The position numbers were made by a program, and so were the translations under genes. A stretch of DNA of 64,000 nucleotides from Saccharibacillus deserti (GTDB lineage: Bacteria; Bacillota; Bacilli; Paenibacillales; Paenibacillaceae). How positions within the stretch are numbered: position 1 is the first letter of the stretch; each line of letters starts with the position of its first letter. The notes under the pieces are model-generated. The model worked only from the letters and a program-made list of their open reading frames with translations, was not told where the DNA came from and did no database searches. The stretch covers positions 1,268,355-1,332,354 of the forward strand of contig NZ_JABJVN010000001.1 of assembly GCF_013618475.1 (NCBI RefSeq), given 5' to 3'. Below are positions 8,865 to 16,967 of this stretch, one piece after another.

Positions 8865-9172
8865 GGATAACATCCTCCTCGGGAATATCGAATACGATTT
8901 TAATGTTCAGGCAAGTATCTGTTTGTTTGAACCGTTCATCGTCGAGCGGAAGGCGGCCTGCCGACTTCGACGGGAGATTAGGAAATACTATATCATCTCC
9001 CGCTTGGAGCGGCGTAACGCCTAAAAACTATACCCCGCTATATCAAAATCTTATAGCGGGGTATATTGGTCGGAATTAGAAGCGTGCCGTGCCTGCTTAC
9101 GGGCGGCAGTTTGCCATGCGTTTATCTTGGACCGGCTGGGTTTTTATCCGATGGCAGGCAAACTCAACGTCT
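8865..9172. other. Intergenic region between the two MetE-C-like genes
   Basis: The 308 bp hold the terminator at 9023-9065 and a second inverted repeat, CGGGAGAT (8971-8978) with ATCTCCCG (8995-9002), which may be an operator or part of the leader of copy 1. I looked for an S-box (SAM riboswitch) or T-box, as found before B. subtilis yxjG, and did not recognise either. No open frame here looks real. Confidence 0.5.
9023..9065 (-). terminator. Strong hairpin with T run, terminator of MetE-C-like copy 2
   Basis: TATACCCCGCTATA (9029-9042) and TATAGCGGGGTATA (9052-9065) are a perfect 14-bp stem with a 9-nt loop, followed on the minus strand by GTTTTTAGG. It lies 108 bp past the stop of copy 2 and upstream of copy 1, so it could also act as an attenuator for read-through into copy 1. 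Confidence 0.7.
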
Positions 9173-10291
9173 TCAGTCGGCCCAGACTTCGGCAGCCGTC
9201 TCGGCCACGAGCCGGATCTTGTCCCACTGCTCGTCTTCGGTCAGCAGATTGCCTTCTTCCGTCGAAGCGAAGCCGCACTGCGTACTCAGACACAGTCGGT
9301 CGATGGGAACAAAAGCGGAAGCTTCCGCGATTCGGGATTGGAGTACTTCCCGGCTCTCCAATCCGCCGTGCTTGGTCGTCACGAGGCCCAGGACCACAAA
9401 CTGTTCCTTGATAAAGCGCAGCGGTTCAAAACCTCCGGCGCGTTCGTTATCGTACTCGAGGAAGAAAGCATCGACGCGGCAGCCGCCAAACAAAGCTTCC
9501 GCGACCGGCTCGTACCCGCCCGAAGCGAACCAGGTCGAATGGAAGTTTCCGCGGCAGACATGCAGGGCGATCGTCATATCGGAAGGACGCTCCGCAATCG
9601 ATTCGTTGATTAGCCGAACGTAATCCGCGGCCAGCTTATCCGGATCGTTGCCCTGGCTGCGCAGCTGCGTCCGGTGCAGCAAGCTGCAGAGTGTTCCCCA
9701 GGTCGTATCGTCGAACTGCAGATACCGGCAGCCCGCCGCATAGAAAGCGCGGATCGCGTCCCGGTAGACCGTCACGATATCCGCGAACAGCTCTTCGTCG
9801 CTGTCGTAAGCCGCTCCTCCGTGATAACGCTGCACGAAATGGAACAGCGCCGGAGAAGGAAGGGTCATTTTGGCGGCTGCGTCTCCCGCCAGCGCTTGCA
9901 GCGACTCGAAATGCCGGAGCATGGGATGGCTGCCGAAAGCGATCTTGCCCGAAATACGGAACGATTCCGCCCGCTGTTTGGCATCCGTACGGCCGGCCGC
10001 GGCGTTCAGGTCGATTTTCTCCGTGCCTTCGATCCCGAAAAAGAAATCGAGGTGCCACCACGAGCGGCGGAACTCGCCGTCGGTGACGACGGCAAGGCCA
10101 AGTTCTTTTTGCCGCTCGACAAGCTTGGCGATTTCCGCCGTTTCAAGCTCATACAGCTGTTCGTCCGTCAGCTTGCGTTCCCGATGCAGACGCCGGGCTT
10201 CGAGAAGCTCCGGCGGACGCAAAAAACTGCCTACGAGATCGCAGCGAAAAGGCGGCGAAGTTCTGATTGTGCCGATCACTGGACTTTGCAT
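9173..10291 (-). CDS. MetE C-domain-like methyltransferase (YxjG/YxjH type), copy 2
   Basis: A 372-aa paralogue of the 7722-8864 product, with the same signatures: FRCDLVGSFLRPPELLEARR, DGEFRRSWWHLDFFFG, LHVCRGNFHSTW (zinc His and Cys) and STQCGFASTEEGNLL. Start ATG 10291 has GGGAGG 5 nt upstream. It lies 44 bp downstream of a LysR-type regulator on the same strand, so the pair probably forms a unit for methionine or thiol methyl-transfer metabolism. Keeping two diverged copies side by side suggests different methyl donors or acceptors, which the sequence cannot reveal. Confidence 0.9.
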   Translation of the reverse strand: MQSPVIGTIRTSPPFRCDLVGSFLRPPELLEARRLHRERKLTDEQLYELETAEIAKLVERQKELGLAVVTDGEFRRSWWHLDFFFGIEGTEKIDLNAAAGRTDAKQRAESFRISGKIAFGSHPMLRHFESLQALAGDAAAKMTLPSPALFHFVQRYHGGAAYDSDEELFADIVTVYRDAIRAFYAAGCRYLQFDDTTWGTLCSLLHRTQLRSQGNDPDKLAADYVRLINESIAERPSDMTIALHVCRGNFHSTWFASGGYEPVAEALFGGCRVDAFFLEYDNERAGGFEPLRFIKEQFVVLGLVTTKHGGLESREVLQSRIAEASAFVPIDRLCLSTQCGFASTEEGNLLTEDEQWDKIRLVAETAAEVWAD

Positions 10292-10335
10292 ACGTTCCTC
10301 CCGATTCAAAAATGGAAATGTAAAACGCTTCTCCG

Positions 10336-11268
10336 TCAAAACAGAAACTGGTTCGCCGCGAAATACCGCCGGGCCACCAGATCGTTCAGCAGATCGATAT
10401 AGGCGGCCGCGATCGGGCTTGGCCTGCGGTCTTTGTGCGCAATCCAGCCGACCGTGAACAATTCGCCCGTTTCCACCGGTACCGACTTCAATACCGATCC
10501 GTCGAGTTCGGCGGCCAGAATCCCCGTTCCCACCGTATAACTGTCCGTTCCCGCCAACAAACTGGACAGCGTGGCCCGGTCGTTGACCTTGACGCTTCGC
10601 CCCGTTTCCGGCAGATGCAGCAGTTCCTCCGAGAAGTGCAGCGAACTGCTCTCTCCCTGATCGAACGTAATGTACGGGTAGGGCGGCAGATCGTCGATCT
10701 TGACGATTTCCCGATGGGCAAGCGGATGGGACAGCCCGACAAAGATATGCGGCTGCGTATTGAACAGCGGCGTGAATTTGAGGCTGCCGTCGCTGAACAT
10801 CTTGTTCATGACCCTCGCATTGCGGTCGCACAGATACAAGATGCCCAGATCGCTGCGCAGTGTGCGCACGTCTTCGATGATGTCGGACGTCTGCGTTTCA
10901 CGCAGCGAGAAAGCATATTCGGCTTCTTCTCGCCCTACCATCAGAGCGGAGAACGCTTCGGAAGCAAAAGCGTAATGCTGCGTCGAGACGGAGAAATGAA
11001 CCGTGCTGCGCCGCTTGTTCTTGTAACGCCCTTCCAGCAGTTCCGCCTGTTCGACGATCTGCCGGGCATGGGCCATAAATTCCACGCCGTCCGCGGACAA
11101 GGTGATTCCCCGGTTGGTCCGATCAAAAATGGTCACGCCGAGTTCCTGCTCCAGATCCTTGATCGCGTTGGACAGACTCGGCTGCGAAATAAACAGGCGT
11201 TTGGCCGCCTCGTTGATCGAGCCGCATCCGGCTACCTCAATCGCATACCTGAGCTGCTGCAAAGTCAA
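10336..11268 (-). CDS. LysR-family regulator, MtaR/CpsY-like, probable sulfur-amino-acid regulator
   Basis: The 310-aa protein has a classic LysR N-terminal winged helix-turn-helix (MTLQQLRYAIEVAGCGSINEAAKRLFIS-type start, then LEQELGVTIFDRTNRGI) and a periplasmic-binding-fold effector domain from about residue 90. The N-terminal wording is closest in my memory to streptococcal MtaR/CpsY/MetR-like regulators of methionine uptake and synthesis. That fits its position directly upstream of a MetE-C-like gene. The effector is unknown. The start is only 16 bp past the stop of the DinB-like gene, so the two may share transcription. Confidence 0.88.
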   Translation of the reverse strand: MTLQQLRYAIEVAGCGSINEAAKRLFISQPSLSNAIKDLEQELGVTIFDRTNRGITLSADGVEFMAHARQIVEQAELLEGRYKNKRRSTVHFSVSTQHYAFASEAFSALMVGREEAEYAFSLRETQTSDIIEDVRTLRSDLGILYLCDRNARVMNKMFSDGSLKFTPLFNTQPHIFVGLSHPLAHREIVKIDDLPPYPYITFDQGESSSLHFSEELLHLPETGRSVKVNDRATLSSLLAGTDSYTVGTGILAAELDGSVLKSVPVETGELFTVGWIAHKDRRPSPIAAAYIDLLNDLVARRYFAANQFLF

Positions 11269-11284
11269 TTCCGTTCCCCCGCTT

Positions 11285-11752
11285 TCAACTTACGCCGTAC
11301 TTTTTGTCCCAAGATCCCTGCTGCTTGCGAATAAACACGATTTGCCCGATATGGTAGGCGTTATGGATGGTAAGATGGGTAAGATCCCCCGTCCATTTAT
11401 CGACAGCGGACTCATCGGCCTGTTCGATCGATTCGATCCAGCTGCCCATGACGGAATGGTAAGCGTCCATGGCCTGCTGCCACGAGCCTTCGCCGCGCTC
11501 CCGCGGATCGAAGGTATCGTCGTTGCCGCCTTCGAAAGCCTCGACCGTTTCGCCGAGGAACCGCTTGAGATACCTTTCGTTATAAAAGTTCAAATGCCGC
11601 ACGATTTCGTGTACGCTGTTCATTTCTTCGTTGCTTTTCCAGTCGGCCTGCTTTTGGGTCAACCCTTTGACGGCAGAGGCCATCGAAGTAAACCAACCAT
11701 TTTCGCTGCGGCAGGCCCGAAGCTGATCCAACAAAATCTCCCGATTCTTCAT
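11285..11752 (-). CDS. DinB-superfamily protein
   Basis: The 155-aa product is a four-helix DinB/YfiT-type protein, a fold that binds a divalent metal through three His. Candidate ligands are in NSVHEIVRHLNFYNERYLKRF (about residues 46-63) and in LTHLTIHNAYHIGQIVFIRK near the C-terminus, the usual HxxxH-type closing helix. Many family members are metal-dependent thiol transferases; the substrate here is unknown. Its length is normal for the family. The LysR gene follows 16 bp downstream. Confidence 0.87.
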   Translation of the reverse strand: MKNREILLDQLRACRSENGWFTSMASAVKGLTQKQADWKSNEEMNSVHEIVRHLNFYNERYLKRFLGETVEAFEGGNDDTFDPRERGEGSWQQAMDAYHSVMGSWIESIEQADESAVDKWTGDLTHLTIHNAYHIGQIVFIRKQQGSWDKKYGVS

Positions 11753-11799
11753 GTGCTTCCTCCCGGTCTTCGAATGGAATGACGGCGGACCACGTACAA

Positions 11800-12096
11800 T
11801 TAACGGCGTTCGGCCAGCTCCAGATGATAATCGCCGACCGCTCCTTGATCATACAAATTGTCCAGCGATGTCGAATAATTATGAATATCCGCGACCTGTT
11901 CGAATCCGATCTGCGGAACACGCACGCGAAAAGTTCCCCGGTAGAGCAGCGTCGTCACGTCGTGATAATCGTCATGGGTGACTTTGAAATCGAAGGCGAC
12001 CGCTCGGCGCTCTTGTCCGGGGGCTCCGACCGTAAATTCACGCAGATTCATCACTTCAAATCGTCGATCATCGATCCATACCGGATTCGTATTCAT
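11800..12096 (-). CDS. DUF3219 (YkvR-like) protein
   Basis: A 98-aa protein that matches the DUF3219 family of Bacillales: VWIDDRRFEVMNLREF, FKVTHDDYHDVTTLLYRGTF, and IHNYSTSLDNLYDQGAVGD. The family forms a small beta-rich domain with no known function. Start ATG 12096 is preceded by AGGAGG at 7 nt. Longer in-frame reading upstream to 12666 is antisense to the GNAT gene and not real. Confidence 0.88.
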   Translation of the reverse strand: MNTNPVWIDDRRFEVMNLREFTVGAPGQERRAVAFDFKVTHDDYHDVTTLLYRGTFRVRVPQIGFEQVADIHNYSTSLDNLYDQGAVGDYHLELAERR

Positions 12097-12231
12097 GGCA
12101 TCGCCTCCTGTATGCTTGATGTGGATAAGGATCGAAAGCAGTTTTACTATAATGGATTTGCAGGCGGGATTCCACCCCTTTGGGAAGCCGACGCTTTGAA
12201 ATGGAAAATTTGCGCCAAAAAGGAGACCCGC

Positions 12232-12819
12232 ATGAGCCTGAGCAGCCAACCGATTACGAAAAATTCGCCTTCCGCCGCCGCGATTCAAACGCTGTACGAA
12301 GAAGCTTTCCCTGCAAACGAAAGAGCCCCGCTGTCTATCCTGTACAGGAGAGCGCGCAGGCCTTTCGTCGATTTTACCGCTTATTACGAACAAGATACCT
12401 TTATCGGCTTCACGTATCTCGCCCGCCGCGAGAATCTGGTCTTTCTGATGTATCTGGCTATCGATCCCACGCAGCGTTCCCGCGGATACGGCAGCCGGGT
12501 ACTGGAACAGATTCGCGCAGCGTATCCGGGCAGCCGGATCGTCCTGAATATCGAAGCGCCCGATCCGGCCGCGGCGAATGCCGAGGAACGCCTCCGCCGG
12601 CGCGAATTCTATCTGCGCAGCGGATATGAAGCTTCCGGGTATCTCGTCAAGGAGTTCGGCGTCCAATATGAAGCACTCGTTCAGGGAGGAACTTTTGGCC
12701 GGGAAGAATATCTGCGCCTCTACAAGCGCTTTATGGGATTTCCGCTGTCCGTGCTGGCCCGTCCGAAGATTGTTTCAGCGCCGGACGCGCCGCCGCCGAT
12801 TGGCGGATCAAGAACATGA
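12232..12819 (+). CDS. GNAT-family N-acetyltransferase
   Basis: The 195-aa product has the GNAT core: a motif-A-type segment FLMYLAIDPTQRSRGYGSRVLEQIRAAYPG with the Q/RxxGxG/A acetyl-CoA loop read as RSRGYG, and a later FYLRSGYEASGYL. Start ATG 12232 has AAAGGAGA 7 nt upstream. The acceptor is unknown. The C-terminal tail, rich in Pro and Ala (from about residue 178), overlaps the end of the convergent EamA gene by 89 bp, so the tail may be a recent read-through extension. Confidence 0.88.
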   Translation: MSLSSQPITKNSPSAAAIQTLYEEAFPANERAPLSILYRRARRPFVDFTAYYEQDTFIGFTYLARRENLVFLMYLAIDPTQRSRGYGSRVLEQIRAAYPGSRIVLNIEAPDPAAANAEERLRRREFYLRSGYEASGYLVKEFGVQYEALVQGGTFGREEYLRLYKRFMGFPLSVLARPKIVSAPDAPPPIGGSRT

Positions 12820-13648
12820 ACATGCCGACCAGCACCAGTACGCCGCCGCCGATCTGAATCCAGGTCATATGCTCGCCCAGCAGCCAGACCGCAAGCAGCG
12901 ACGCGCCGACGGGCTCGCCCAGAATACTCATGGAAATCGTCGTGGCGTTGACATAGTTCAGCAGCCAGTTGTTGATGACATGGGCAAGCGTCGGCACGAT
13001 CGCGAGCAGCACGAATACCCCCCATTCCCGGGCCGGATAATCGAAAAATTCCTGTACCGTCGCCAAATTGTAAAGGGTCAGAAACACGGCGGCGGCCAGG
13101 AAAACGCAGAAGCTGTAGATCCAGTGCGAGACTTTTTTGACCGCGTTTTGCCCGATAAACAAATAGCCGACCACCGCGATCACGCACAGAAACGACAGCA
13201 GGTCCCCCCGGATAGCCTGGGCGCTCAGTCCGAAATCGCCCCAACCGATGATCATGACGCCGACCGTGGCGACAATCAGCGCAAAGATAGACGCCCGCGT
13301 CGTCCGCTCCCGGAACAGGATAAATCCGGCGGCAAGCGAGACCAGCGGCTGCAGCGCGAGGATGATCGTCGAACTGGCTACCGTGGTCAACTTCAGCGAT
13401 TCGAACCACAGCGCAAAATGCATGGCCAGAAACAATCCGGAAAAGATCAGCAGACGGGCTTCTTTGCCGCCGATCCGTTTGAATTCGCTGCGCTTGATCC
13501 AGACAATCGGCAGCATCAGGAAGCAGGCAAACCACATCCGGTACATACTCAGAATTGAAGAAGGCGCGTCCGACCATTTGACGAAAATCGCCGAGAACGA
13601 AACGGCAATGATCGAAATGGTCAGCGGAATAGCAATCGATTTTTTCAT
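12731..13648 (-). CDS. EamA/DMT-family transporter
   Basis: The 305-aa product is a ten-helix drug/metabolite transporter with two EamA repeats: SIIAVSFSAIFVKWSDAPSS early, LALQPLVSLAAGFILFRE in repeat 1, and SILGEPVGASLLAVWLLGE in repeat 2, the usual E-P position before the last helices. It probably exports a small metabolite such as an amino acid or purine; specificity cannot be read. Start ATG 13648 follows a GGAGAG about 12 nt upstream. The C-terminal 29 codons overlap the convergent GNAT gene. Confidence 0.9.
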   Translation of the reverse strand: MKKSIAIPLTISIIAVSFSAIFVKWSDAPSSILSMYRMWFACFLMLPIVWIKRSEFKRIGGKEARLLIFSGLFLAMHFALWFESLKLTTVASSTIILALQPLVSLAAGFILFRERTTRASIFALIVATVGVMIIGWGDFGLSAQAIRGDLLSFLCVIAVVGYLFIGQNAVKKVSHWIYSFCVFLAAAVFLTLYNLATVQEFFDYPAREWGVFVLLAIVPTLAHVINNWLLNYVNATTISMSILGEPVGASLLAVWLLGEHMTWIQIGGGVLVLVGMFMFLIRQSAAARPALKQSSDGPARTAEIP

Positions 13649-13954
13649 GGTTCTCTCTGTCTCTCCAGTCTGTCGGATCTGTAGGATGCGTCTTGGCATC
13701 AACGGATACCATGATAACAATATTCTCTCCAAAAAGGTACTCCTTGCGCTTCGATTCTCCCGAAATGCACGATCGCGAAAGTTTCTTCGCGGATTGGGTC
13801 ATTTTTCCAGAACCGCATGGCGATCTTCTCCCCGCGCAGCCGCCCCGCTGAAGCACCTGCTTTTGAGTCAGTTTCCACGCCCCCGTTTAACACTTTGTAG
13901 GTTGGTTAAATGGAGCAAGACGGAAAGCACTTACCTACTTGAGGAGTGAAACCA
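13649..13954. other. Divergent intergenic region between EamA and MpsC genes
   Basis: These 306 bp must carry the promoters for the two divergent genes. I see the GAGGAG ribosome site at 13941-13946 for the MpsC gene, but no convincing -35/-10 pair, terminator, repeat or small gene. Confidence 0.35.
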
Positions 13955-14647
13955 ATGTTTGAAAAAAATAAAGCGGCCTCACATATCGAAAAATTGATTC
14001 AGGACATGTGTACGTCGAGTTTCAATCATCCGCCCGGTAGGATCGGCGTCTATCCGGACGAGCGTTCTCTAATTATCCATCTCGAAGATTTTATGGGAGA
14101 CGAAGTTCTCCGCCTTATCAATCTGCATGACCAGGATGCCCTGCGATCCGTCCAGGAATTGATGGTTGAACATATGCTTCCCAATCTGACACGTACACTC
14201 AAAGAAACGACGGGAACGGAGATCGACGCTTTTTATTACGACTGGTTCGATAAGGACCTGTCCGGAATGCTGATCGGTATGCCCAAAGAGCCGCTTCATT
14301 CGGCGCGGTCCGAGCTGTACCCCGGCAAAGACGCCGTTCACGAGAAGATTGGCCAAGTCACTTGCGAAATCCAGAAAATTCCAGACGAGACTTATTCCTA
14401 TTGGGCAGCCGACCATATTCTCGTGATTATCCGTGAAGGAATCCTGATCAAGCTCGAGAAGGCTTTCCTGGAACAGGGAGCCGGCGAAATTCTGAGAAAA
14501 GTCAAACGCAATCTCGAAAAAAACGTTATTCAACAAGAAGCCAATACGCCTATCGAGAAACACCTGAACCGGAAAATCAAAAGTTATTATCTCGATTGGT
14601 CTTTCGATCAAAACAAAAGCTTTTTGATTTATGTATTCGAAAAATAG
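13955..14647 (+). CDS. MpsC-family (DUF2294) protein, two tandem copies of the domain
   Basis: The 230-aa protein appears to hold two DUF2294/MpsC domains. The first covers about residues 8-115 (GRIGVYPDERSLIIHLEDF, ending TGTEIDAFYYDWFDKDLSGML) and the second about 120-230, with the parallel closing KSYYLDWSFDQNKSFLIYVF. MpsC is linked to the sodium-translocating membrane-potential system MpsAB in some Firmicutes, but MpsA/MpsB are not in this window, so that role is uncertain. The start is ATG 13955, 8 nt after GAGGAG; a GTG at 13946 overlaps that site. Confidence 0.82.
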   Translation: MFEKNKAASHIEKLIQDMCTSSFNHPPGRIGVYPDERSLIIHLEDFMGDEVLRLINLHDQDALRSVQELMVEHMLPNLTRTLKETTGTEIDAFYYDWFDKDLSGMLIGMPKEPLHSARSELYPGKDAVHEKIGQVTCEIQKIPDETYSYWAADHILVIIREGILIKLEKAFLEQGAGEILRKVKRNLEKNVIQQEANTPIEKHLNRKIKSYYLDWSFDQNKSFLIYVFEK

Positions 14648-14660
14648 CCGCAAACCAAAA

Positions 14661-14706
14661 CAAAATCCGGTCCCGCTGTCGAAAGACAAGCCGGTCCCGG
14701 ATTTTG
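14661..14706. terminator. Hairpin between converging genes, possible terminator
   Basis: CAAAATCCGG (14661-14670) and CCGGATTTTG (14697-14706) are perfect 10-bp arms with additional pairing inside. Arm ends rich in A and T would give short U tracts in both directions, so it can serve both the MpsC gene and the converging acyl-CoA synthetase gene. Confidence 0.6.
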
Positions 14707-14734
14707 TGGGTTATAGAGGCGATTCCCCGCCCTT

Positions 14735-16327
14735 TTACTTGGAAGCGTTCCGCTGCTCCTGTTCGCGCAGCTCGATCCGGCGGATCTTGCCCGATGCCGT
14801 CTTCGGCAGATCCGTCACGAATTCGATCTTGCGCGGATATTTGTAGGGAGCGGTCCATTCCTTGACGCTCGCCTGCAGCTCTTTGACCAGCTCCGGCGTT
14901 CCTTCCGCGCCGTCGCGCAGAACGACAAACGCTTTGACGATGCTGCCGCGGATCTCGTCCGGACTTGCAACGGCCGCACATTCCTTGACGGACGGATGTC
15001 TCATCAGCGCTTCTTCGACTTCGAACGGTCCGATCGTATAGCCCGAACTGATAATAATATCGTCTCCGCGGCCTTCGAACCAGAAATACCCTTCGTCGTC
15101 GAGACTCGCGCGGTCGCCCGTAATGAAGTATTCCCCGCGCATCGACTGTCCTTTGCGTTCGGGATCTTTGAAGTATTCGCGGAAAAGGGCCGGCAGTTCG
15201 CCGTGGACGGCAATATTGCCGACTTCGCCCGGAGCAACCGGTACCCCTTCGTCGTCGACGACAAGCGCAAGGCCGTCCGCCATCGATTTGCCCATGGCGC
15301 CCAGACGAACCGGCGAACCGACCAGATTGCCGATCAGCAGCGTACTCTCGGTCTGGCCGTATCCGTCCCGGATCGTCAGACGGTGATGCTTCTGGAATTC
15401 GTCGATGACGCCCTGATTCAGCGGTTCTCCCGCCGAGACGGCGCTGCGCAGATTCGTCAGGTCGTATTCGTCCAGCCCGTGGGATTTGACCATAAGCCGG
15501 TATTCGGTCGGCGTGCAGCACAGGACGCCGATCTTGTAATCCTGAAGCAGATGCAGATAGCGCTTCGGATCGAAGGCGCCGCTGTATACGAAGCCGGTCG
15601 CCCCGCTGCCCAGCACGGACAGGAACGGACTCCAGATCCATTTCTGCCAGCCGGGAGCCGCCGTTGCCCAGACCGTGTCTTCTGCGCGGATATCCAGCCA
15701 GGAAGAAGTGATGCGCAGATGCGCGTAGGCCCAGCCGTGCGTATGCACCACGCCTTTGGGATGACCGGTCGTTCCCGACGTATAGGCGAGAATCGCCATA
15801 TCGTCCCGGAAAGTTTCCGCCGCTTCGAAGGTATCGGGCTGTCCCTGCGTCAGCTCGTTCAGATCGATCCAACCTTCGGCCGCCGCGGTATCCGCCGTCT
15901 CGGTCACCCGAATCCGGTGGTTCAGTGCCGGAAGTTCTTCTTCGATCCGGTCCACTTCGCCCGTAACCGACGGCCAGGAGATGACCGCGCGCGCTTCGGA
16001 ATGAATCAGGCGGTAAGACAGGTCTTTGGCCCGCAGCATTTCCGAGGACGGAATGATGACCAATCCAAGCTTCAGGCACGCCATATAAATGACATAAGCC
16101 ACGATGCGCCGGGGAACGGTTACGAGCACTTTGTCTCCTTTTTGCAGACCCAGTCCCGACAATCCTCCCGCAAGTTGATTGGCGCGCTTCAACAGTTCGC
16201 CGTATGTGATCTCCGCCCGCTCGCCGGCTTCGCCGAGCCATTTGAGCGCGATTTTCTCGGGAGCGTAATGCTCCATTTCGGAGGTCAGGTTATATCTTTC
16301 CGGTGCAATCCATTCGCTGTACTTCAT
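14735..16327 (-). CDS. Medium/branched-chain acyl-CoA synthetase (YtcI/MbcS-like)
   Basis: This 530-aa AMP-forming ligase activates a carboxylic acid to its CoA thioester through an acyl-adenylate. The P-loop-like AYTSGTTGHPKGVVHTH, the adenylate motif DGYGQTESTLL, the hinge region EYFITGDRASLDDEGYFWFEGRGDD and the C-terminal catalytic Lys in LPKTASGKIRRIELR are intact. It resembles the acetyl-CoA-synthetase-like group containing B. subtilis YtcI, some of which use 2-methylbutyrate or other short acids as fatty-acid primers. Start ATG 16327 lies 9 nt after AAAGGAGAC. A FapR-like box overlaps its promoter, which ties it to membrane-lipid synthesis. Confidence 0.9.
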   Translation of the reverse strand: MKYSEWIAPERYNLTSEMEHYAPEKIALKWLGEAGERAEITYGELLKRANQLAGGLSGLGLQKGDKVLVTVPRRIVAYVIYMACLKLGLVIIPSSEMLRAKDLSYRLIHSEARAVISWPSVTGEVDRIEEELPALNHRIRVTETADTAAAEGWIDLNELTQGQPDTFEAAETFRDDMAILAYTSGTTGHPKGVVHTHGWAYAHLRITSSWLDIRAEDTVWATAAPGWQKWIWSPFLSVLGSGATGFVYSGAFDPKRYLHLLQDYKIGVLCCTPTEYRLMVKSHGLDEYDLTNLRSAVSAGEPLNQGVIDEFQKHHRLTIRDGYGQTESTLLIGNLVGSPVRLGAMGKSMADGLALVVDDEGVPVAPGEVGNIAVHGELPALFREYFKDPERKGQSMRGEYFITGDRASLDDEGYFWFEGRGDDIIISSGYTIGPFEVEEALMRHPSVKECAAVASPDEIRGSIVKAFVVLRDGAEGTPELVKELQASVKEWTAPYKYPRKIEFVTDLPKTASGKIRRIELREQEQRNASK

Positions 16328-16375
16328 CCGACATGTCTCCTTTTTCTCACCCAGTATTAAGATCAGATGGCTATT

Positions 16376-16405
16376 AGTATAGCACGTATTAGGACCAGGT
16401 GTTAA
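16376..16405 (-). promoter_or_regulatory. Acyl-CoA synthetase promoter overlapped by a FapR-like operator
   Basis: On the minus strand TTAACA (16405-16400), an 18-bp spacer and TATACT (16381-16376) form a good sigma-A promoter. The palindrome TTAGGACCAGGTGTTAA (16389-16405, plus strand) covers the -35 and resembles the FapR site TTAGTACCTGGTACTAA, with the conserved TTAG, ACC, GGT and TAA positions kept. Malonyl-CoA-responsive repression is inferred, not shown. Confidence 0.6.
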
Positions 16406-16553
16406 GCGAGAAGCCTCTTTATGTGTCCGCGACATGAAATCCCGTCCAAATAAAACGTTTGCAACTTCTTTGATTATTTGTGATTTGTTTCACAACATTA
16501 TATTTCAAATCTGTTTTAATAAAAGGGTAACCTATTCTGTGGAGGCGAACAAC

Positions 16554-16838
16554 ATGAGTTTTGACGGTGCAGTAATCGAACGGCAGGGCAAAAAGTTTGC
16601 GGCGGTGGCAGTCAAGCTGCATGTACTGGGTTATTCCGGTACCTGCGAAGAAATGGCGGCGAAATACGCTTCTTATTTTCCGGATATGCCGATCGTCCTG
16701 GTCTCGCAGGACGCGGACGGCACTTTGAAATACTGCGGCGATTCCGATTGCGTCGCTTGTCTCTCCGAACTTGGCGCCGCATCGATTCCTTGGCAGACGT
16801 ATCCTTCCGTTCCGAAAAAGGAACTTGCACTCCGGTGA
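16554..16838 (+). CDS. Small conserved-looking protein of unknown function
   Basis: The 94-aa product starts MSFDGAVIERQGKKFAAVAV and looks soluble, with an alpha/beta pattern and a CGDSDCVAC cluster of three Cys near residues 62-70. I do not recognise the family; the Cys cluster could bind metal or be redox active. Start ATG 16554 has GGAGG 8 nt upstream. Its last codons and stop lie inside its own terminator hairpin. It is monocistronic. Confidence 0.7.
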   Translation: MSFDGAVIERQGKKFAAVAVKLHVLGYSGTCEEMAAKYASYFPDMPIVLVSQDADGTLKYCGDSDCVACLSELGAASIPWQTYPSVPKKELALR

Positions 16839-16855
16839 TTGCCGGAGTGTTTTTT
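16828..16855 (+). terminator. Rho-independent terminator overlapping a stop codon
   Basis: CACTCCGG (16828-16835) and CCGGAGTG (16842-16849) form the stem, followed by six T. The TGA stop of the 94-aa gene (16836-16838) is in the loop. Confidence 0.88.
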
Positions 16856-16906
16856 CTTCTTCTCACCTTTATGTCCGGACACCCCGTATCCACTGCCCCG
16901 ACCGGC

Positions 16907-16951
16907 AAAAGCGCAAGAAAGGCTCCTGCCGGAGATTCGCCCTTCTTGCGC
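16907..16951 (-). terminator. Terminator of the mannoside operon
   Basis: GCGCAAGAAAGG (16911-16922) pairs with CCCTTCTTGCGC (16940-16951) with one mismatch, and an inner CTCC/GGAG extends the stem. On the minus strand the hairpin is followed by TTTT. It lies 16 bp past the GH38 stop codon. Confidence 0.65.
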
Positions 16952-16967
16952 CTTGTCGATCTATTTT

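Noticed and set aside
8865-9172. SAM riboswitch upstream of the YxjG-like gene
   Set aside because: Expected from B. subtilis, but I could not find the conserved S-box helices by eye; only simple hairpins are seen.
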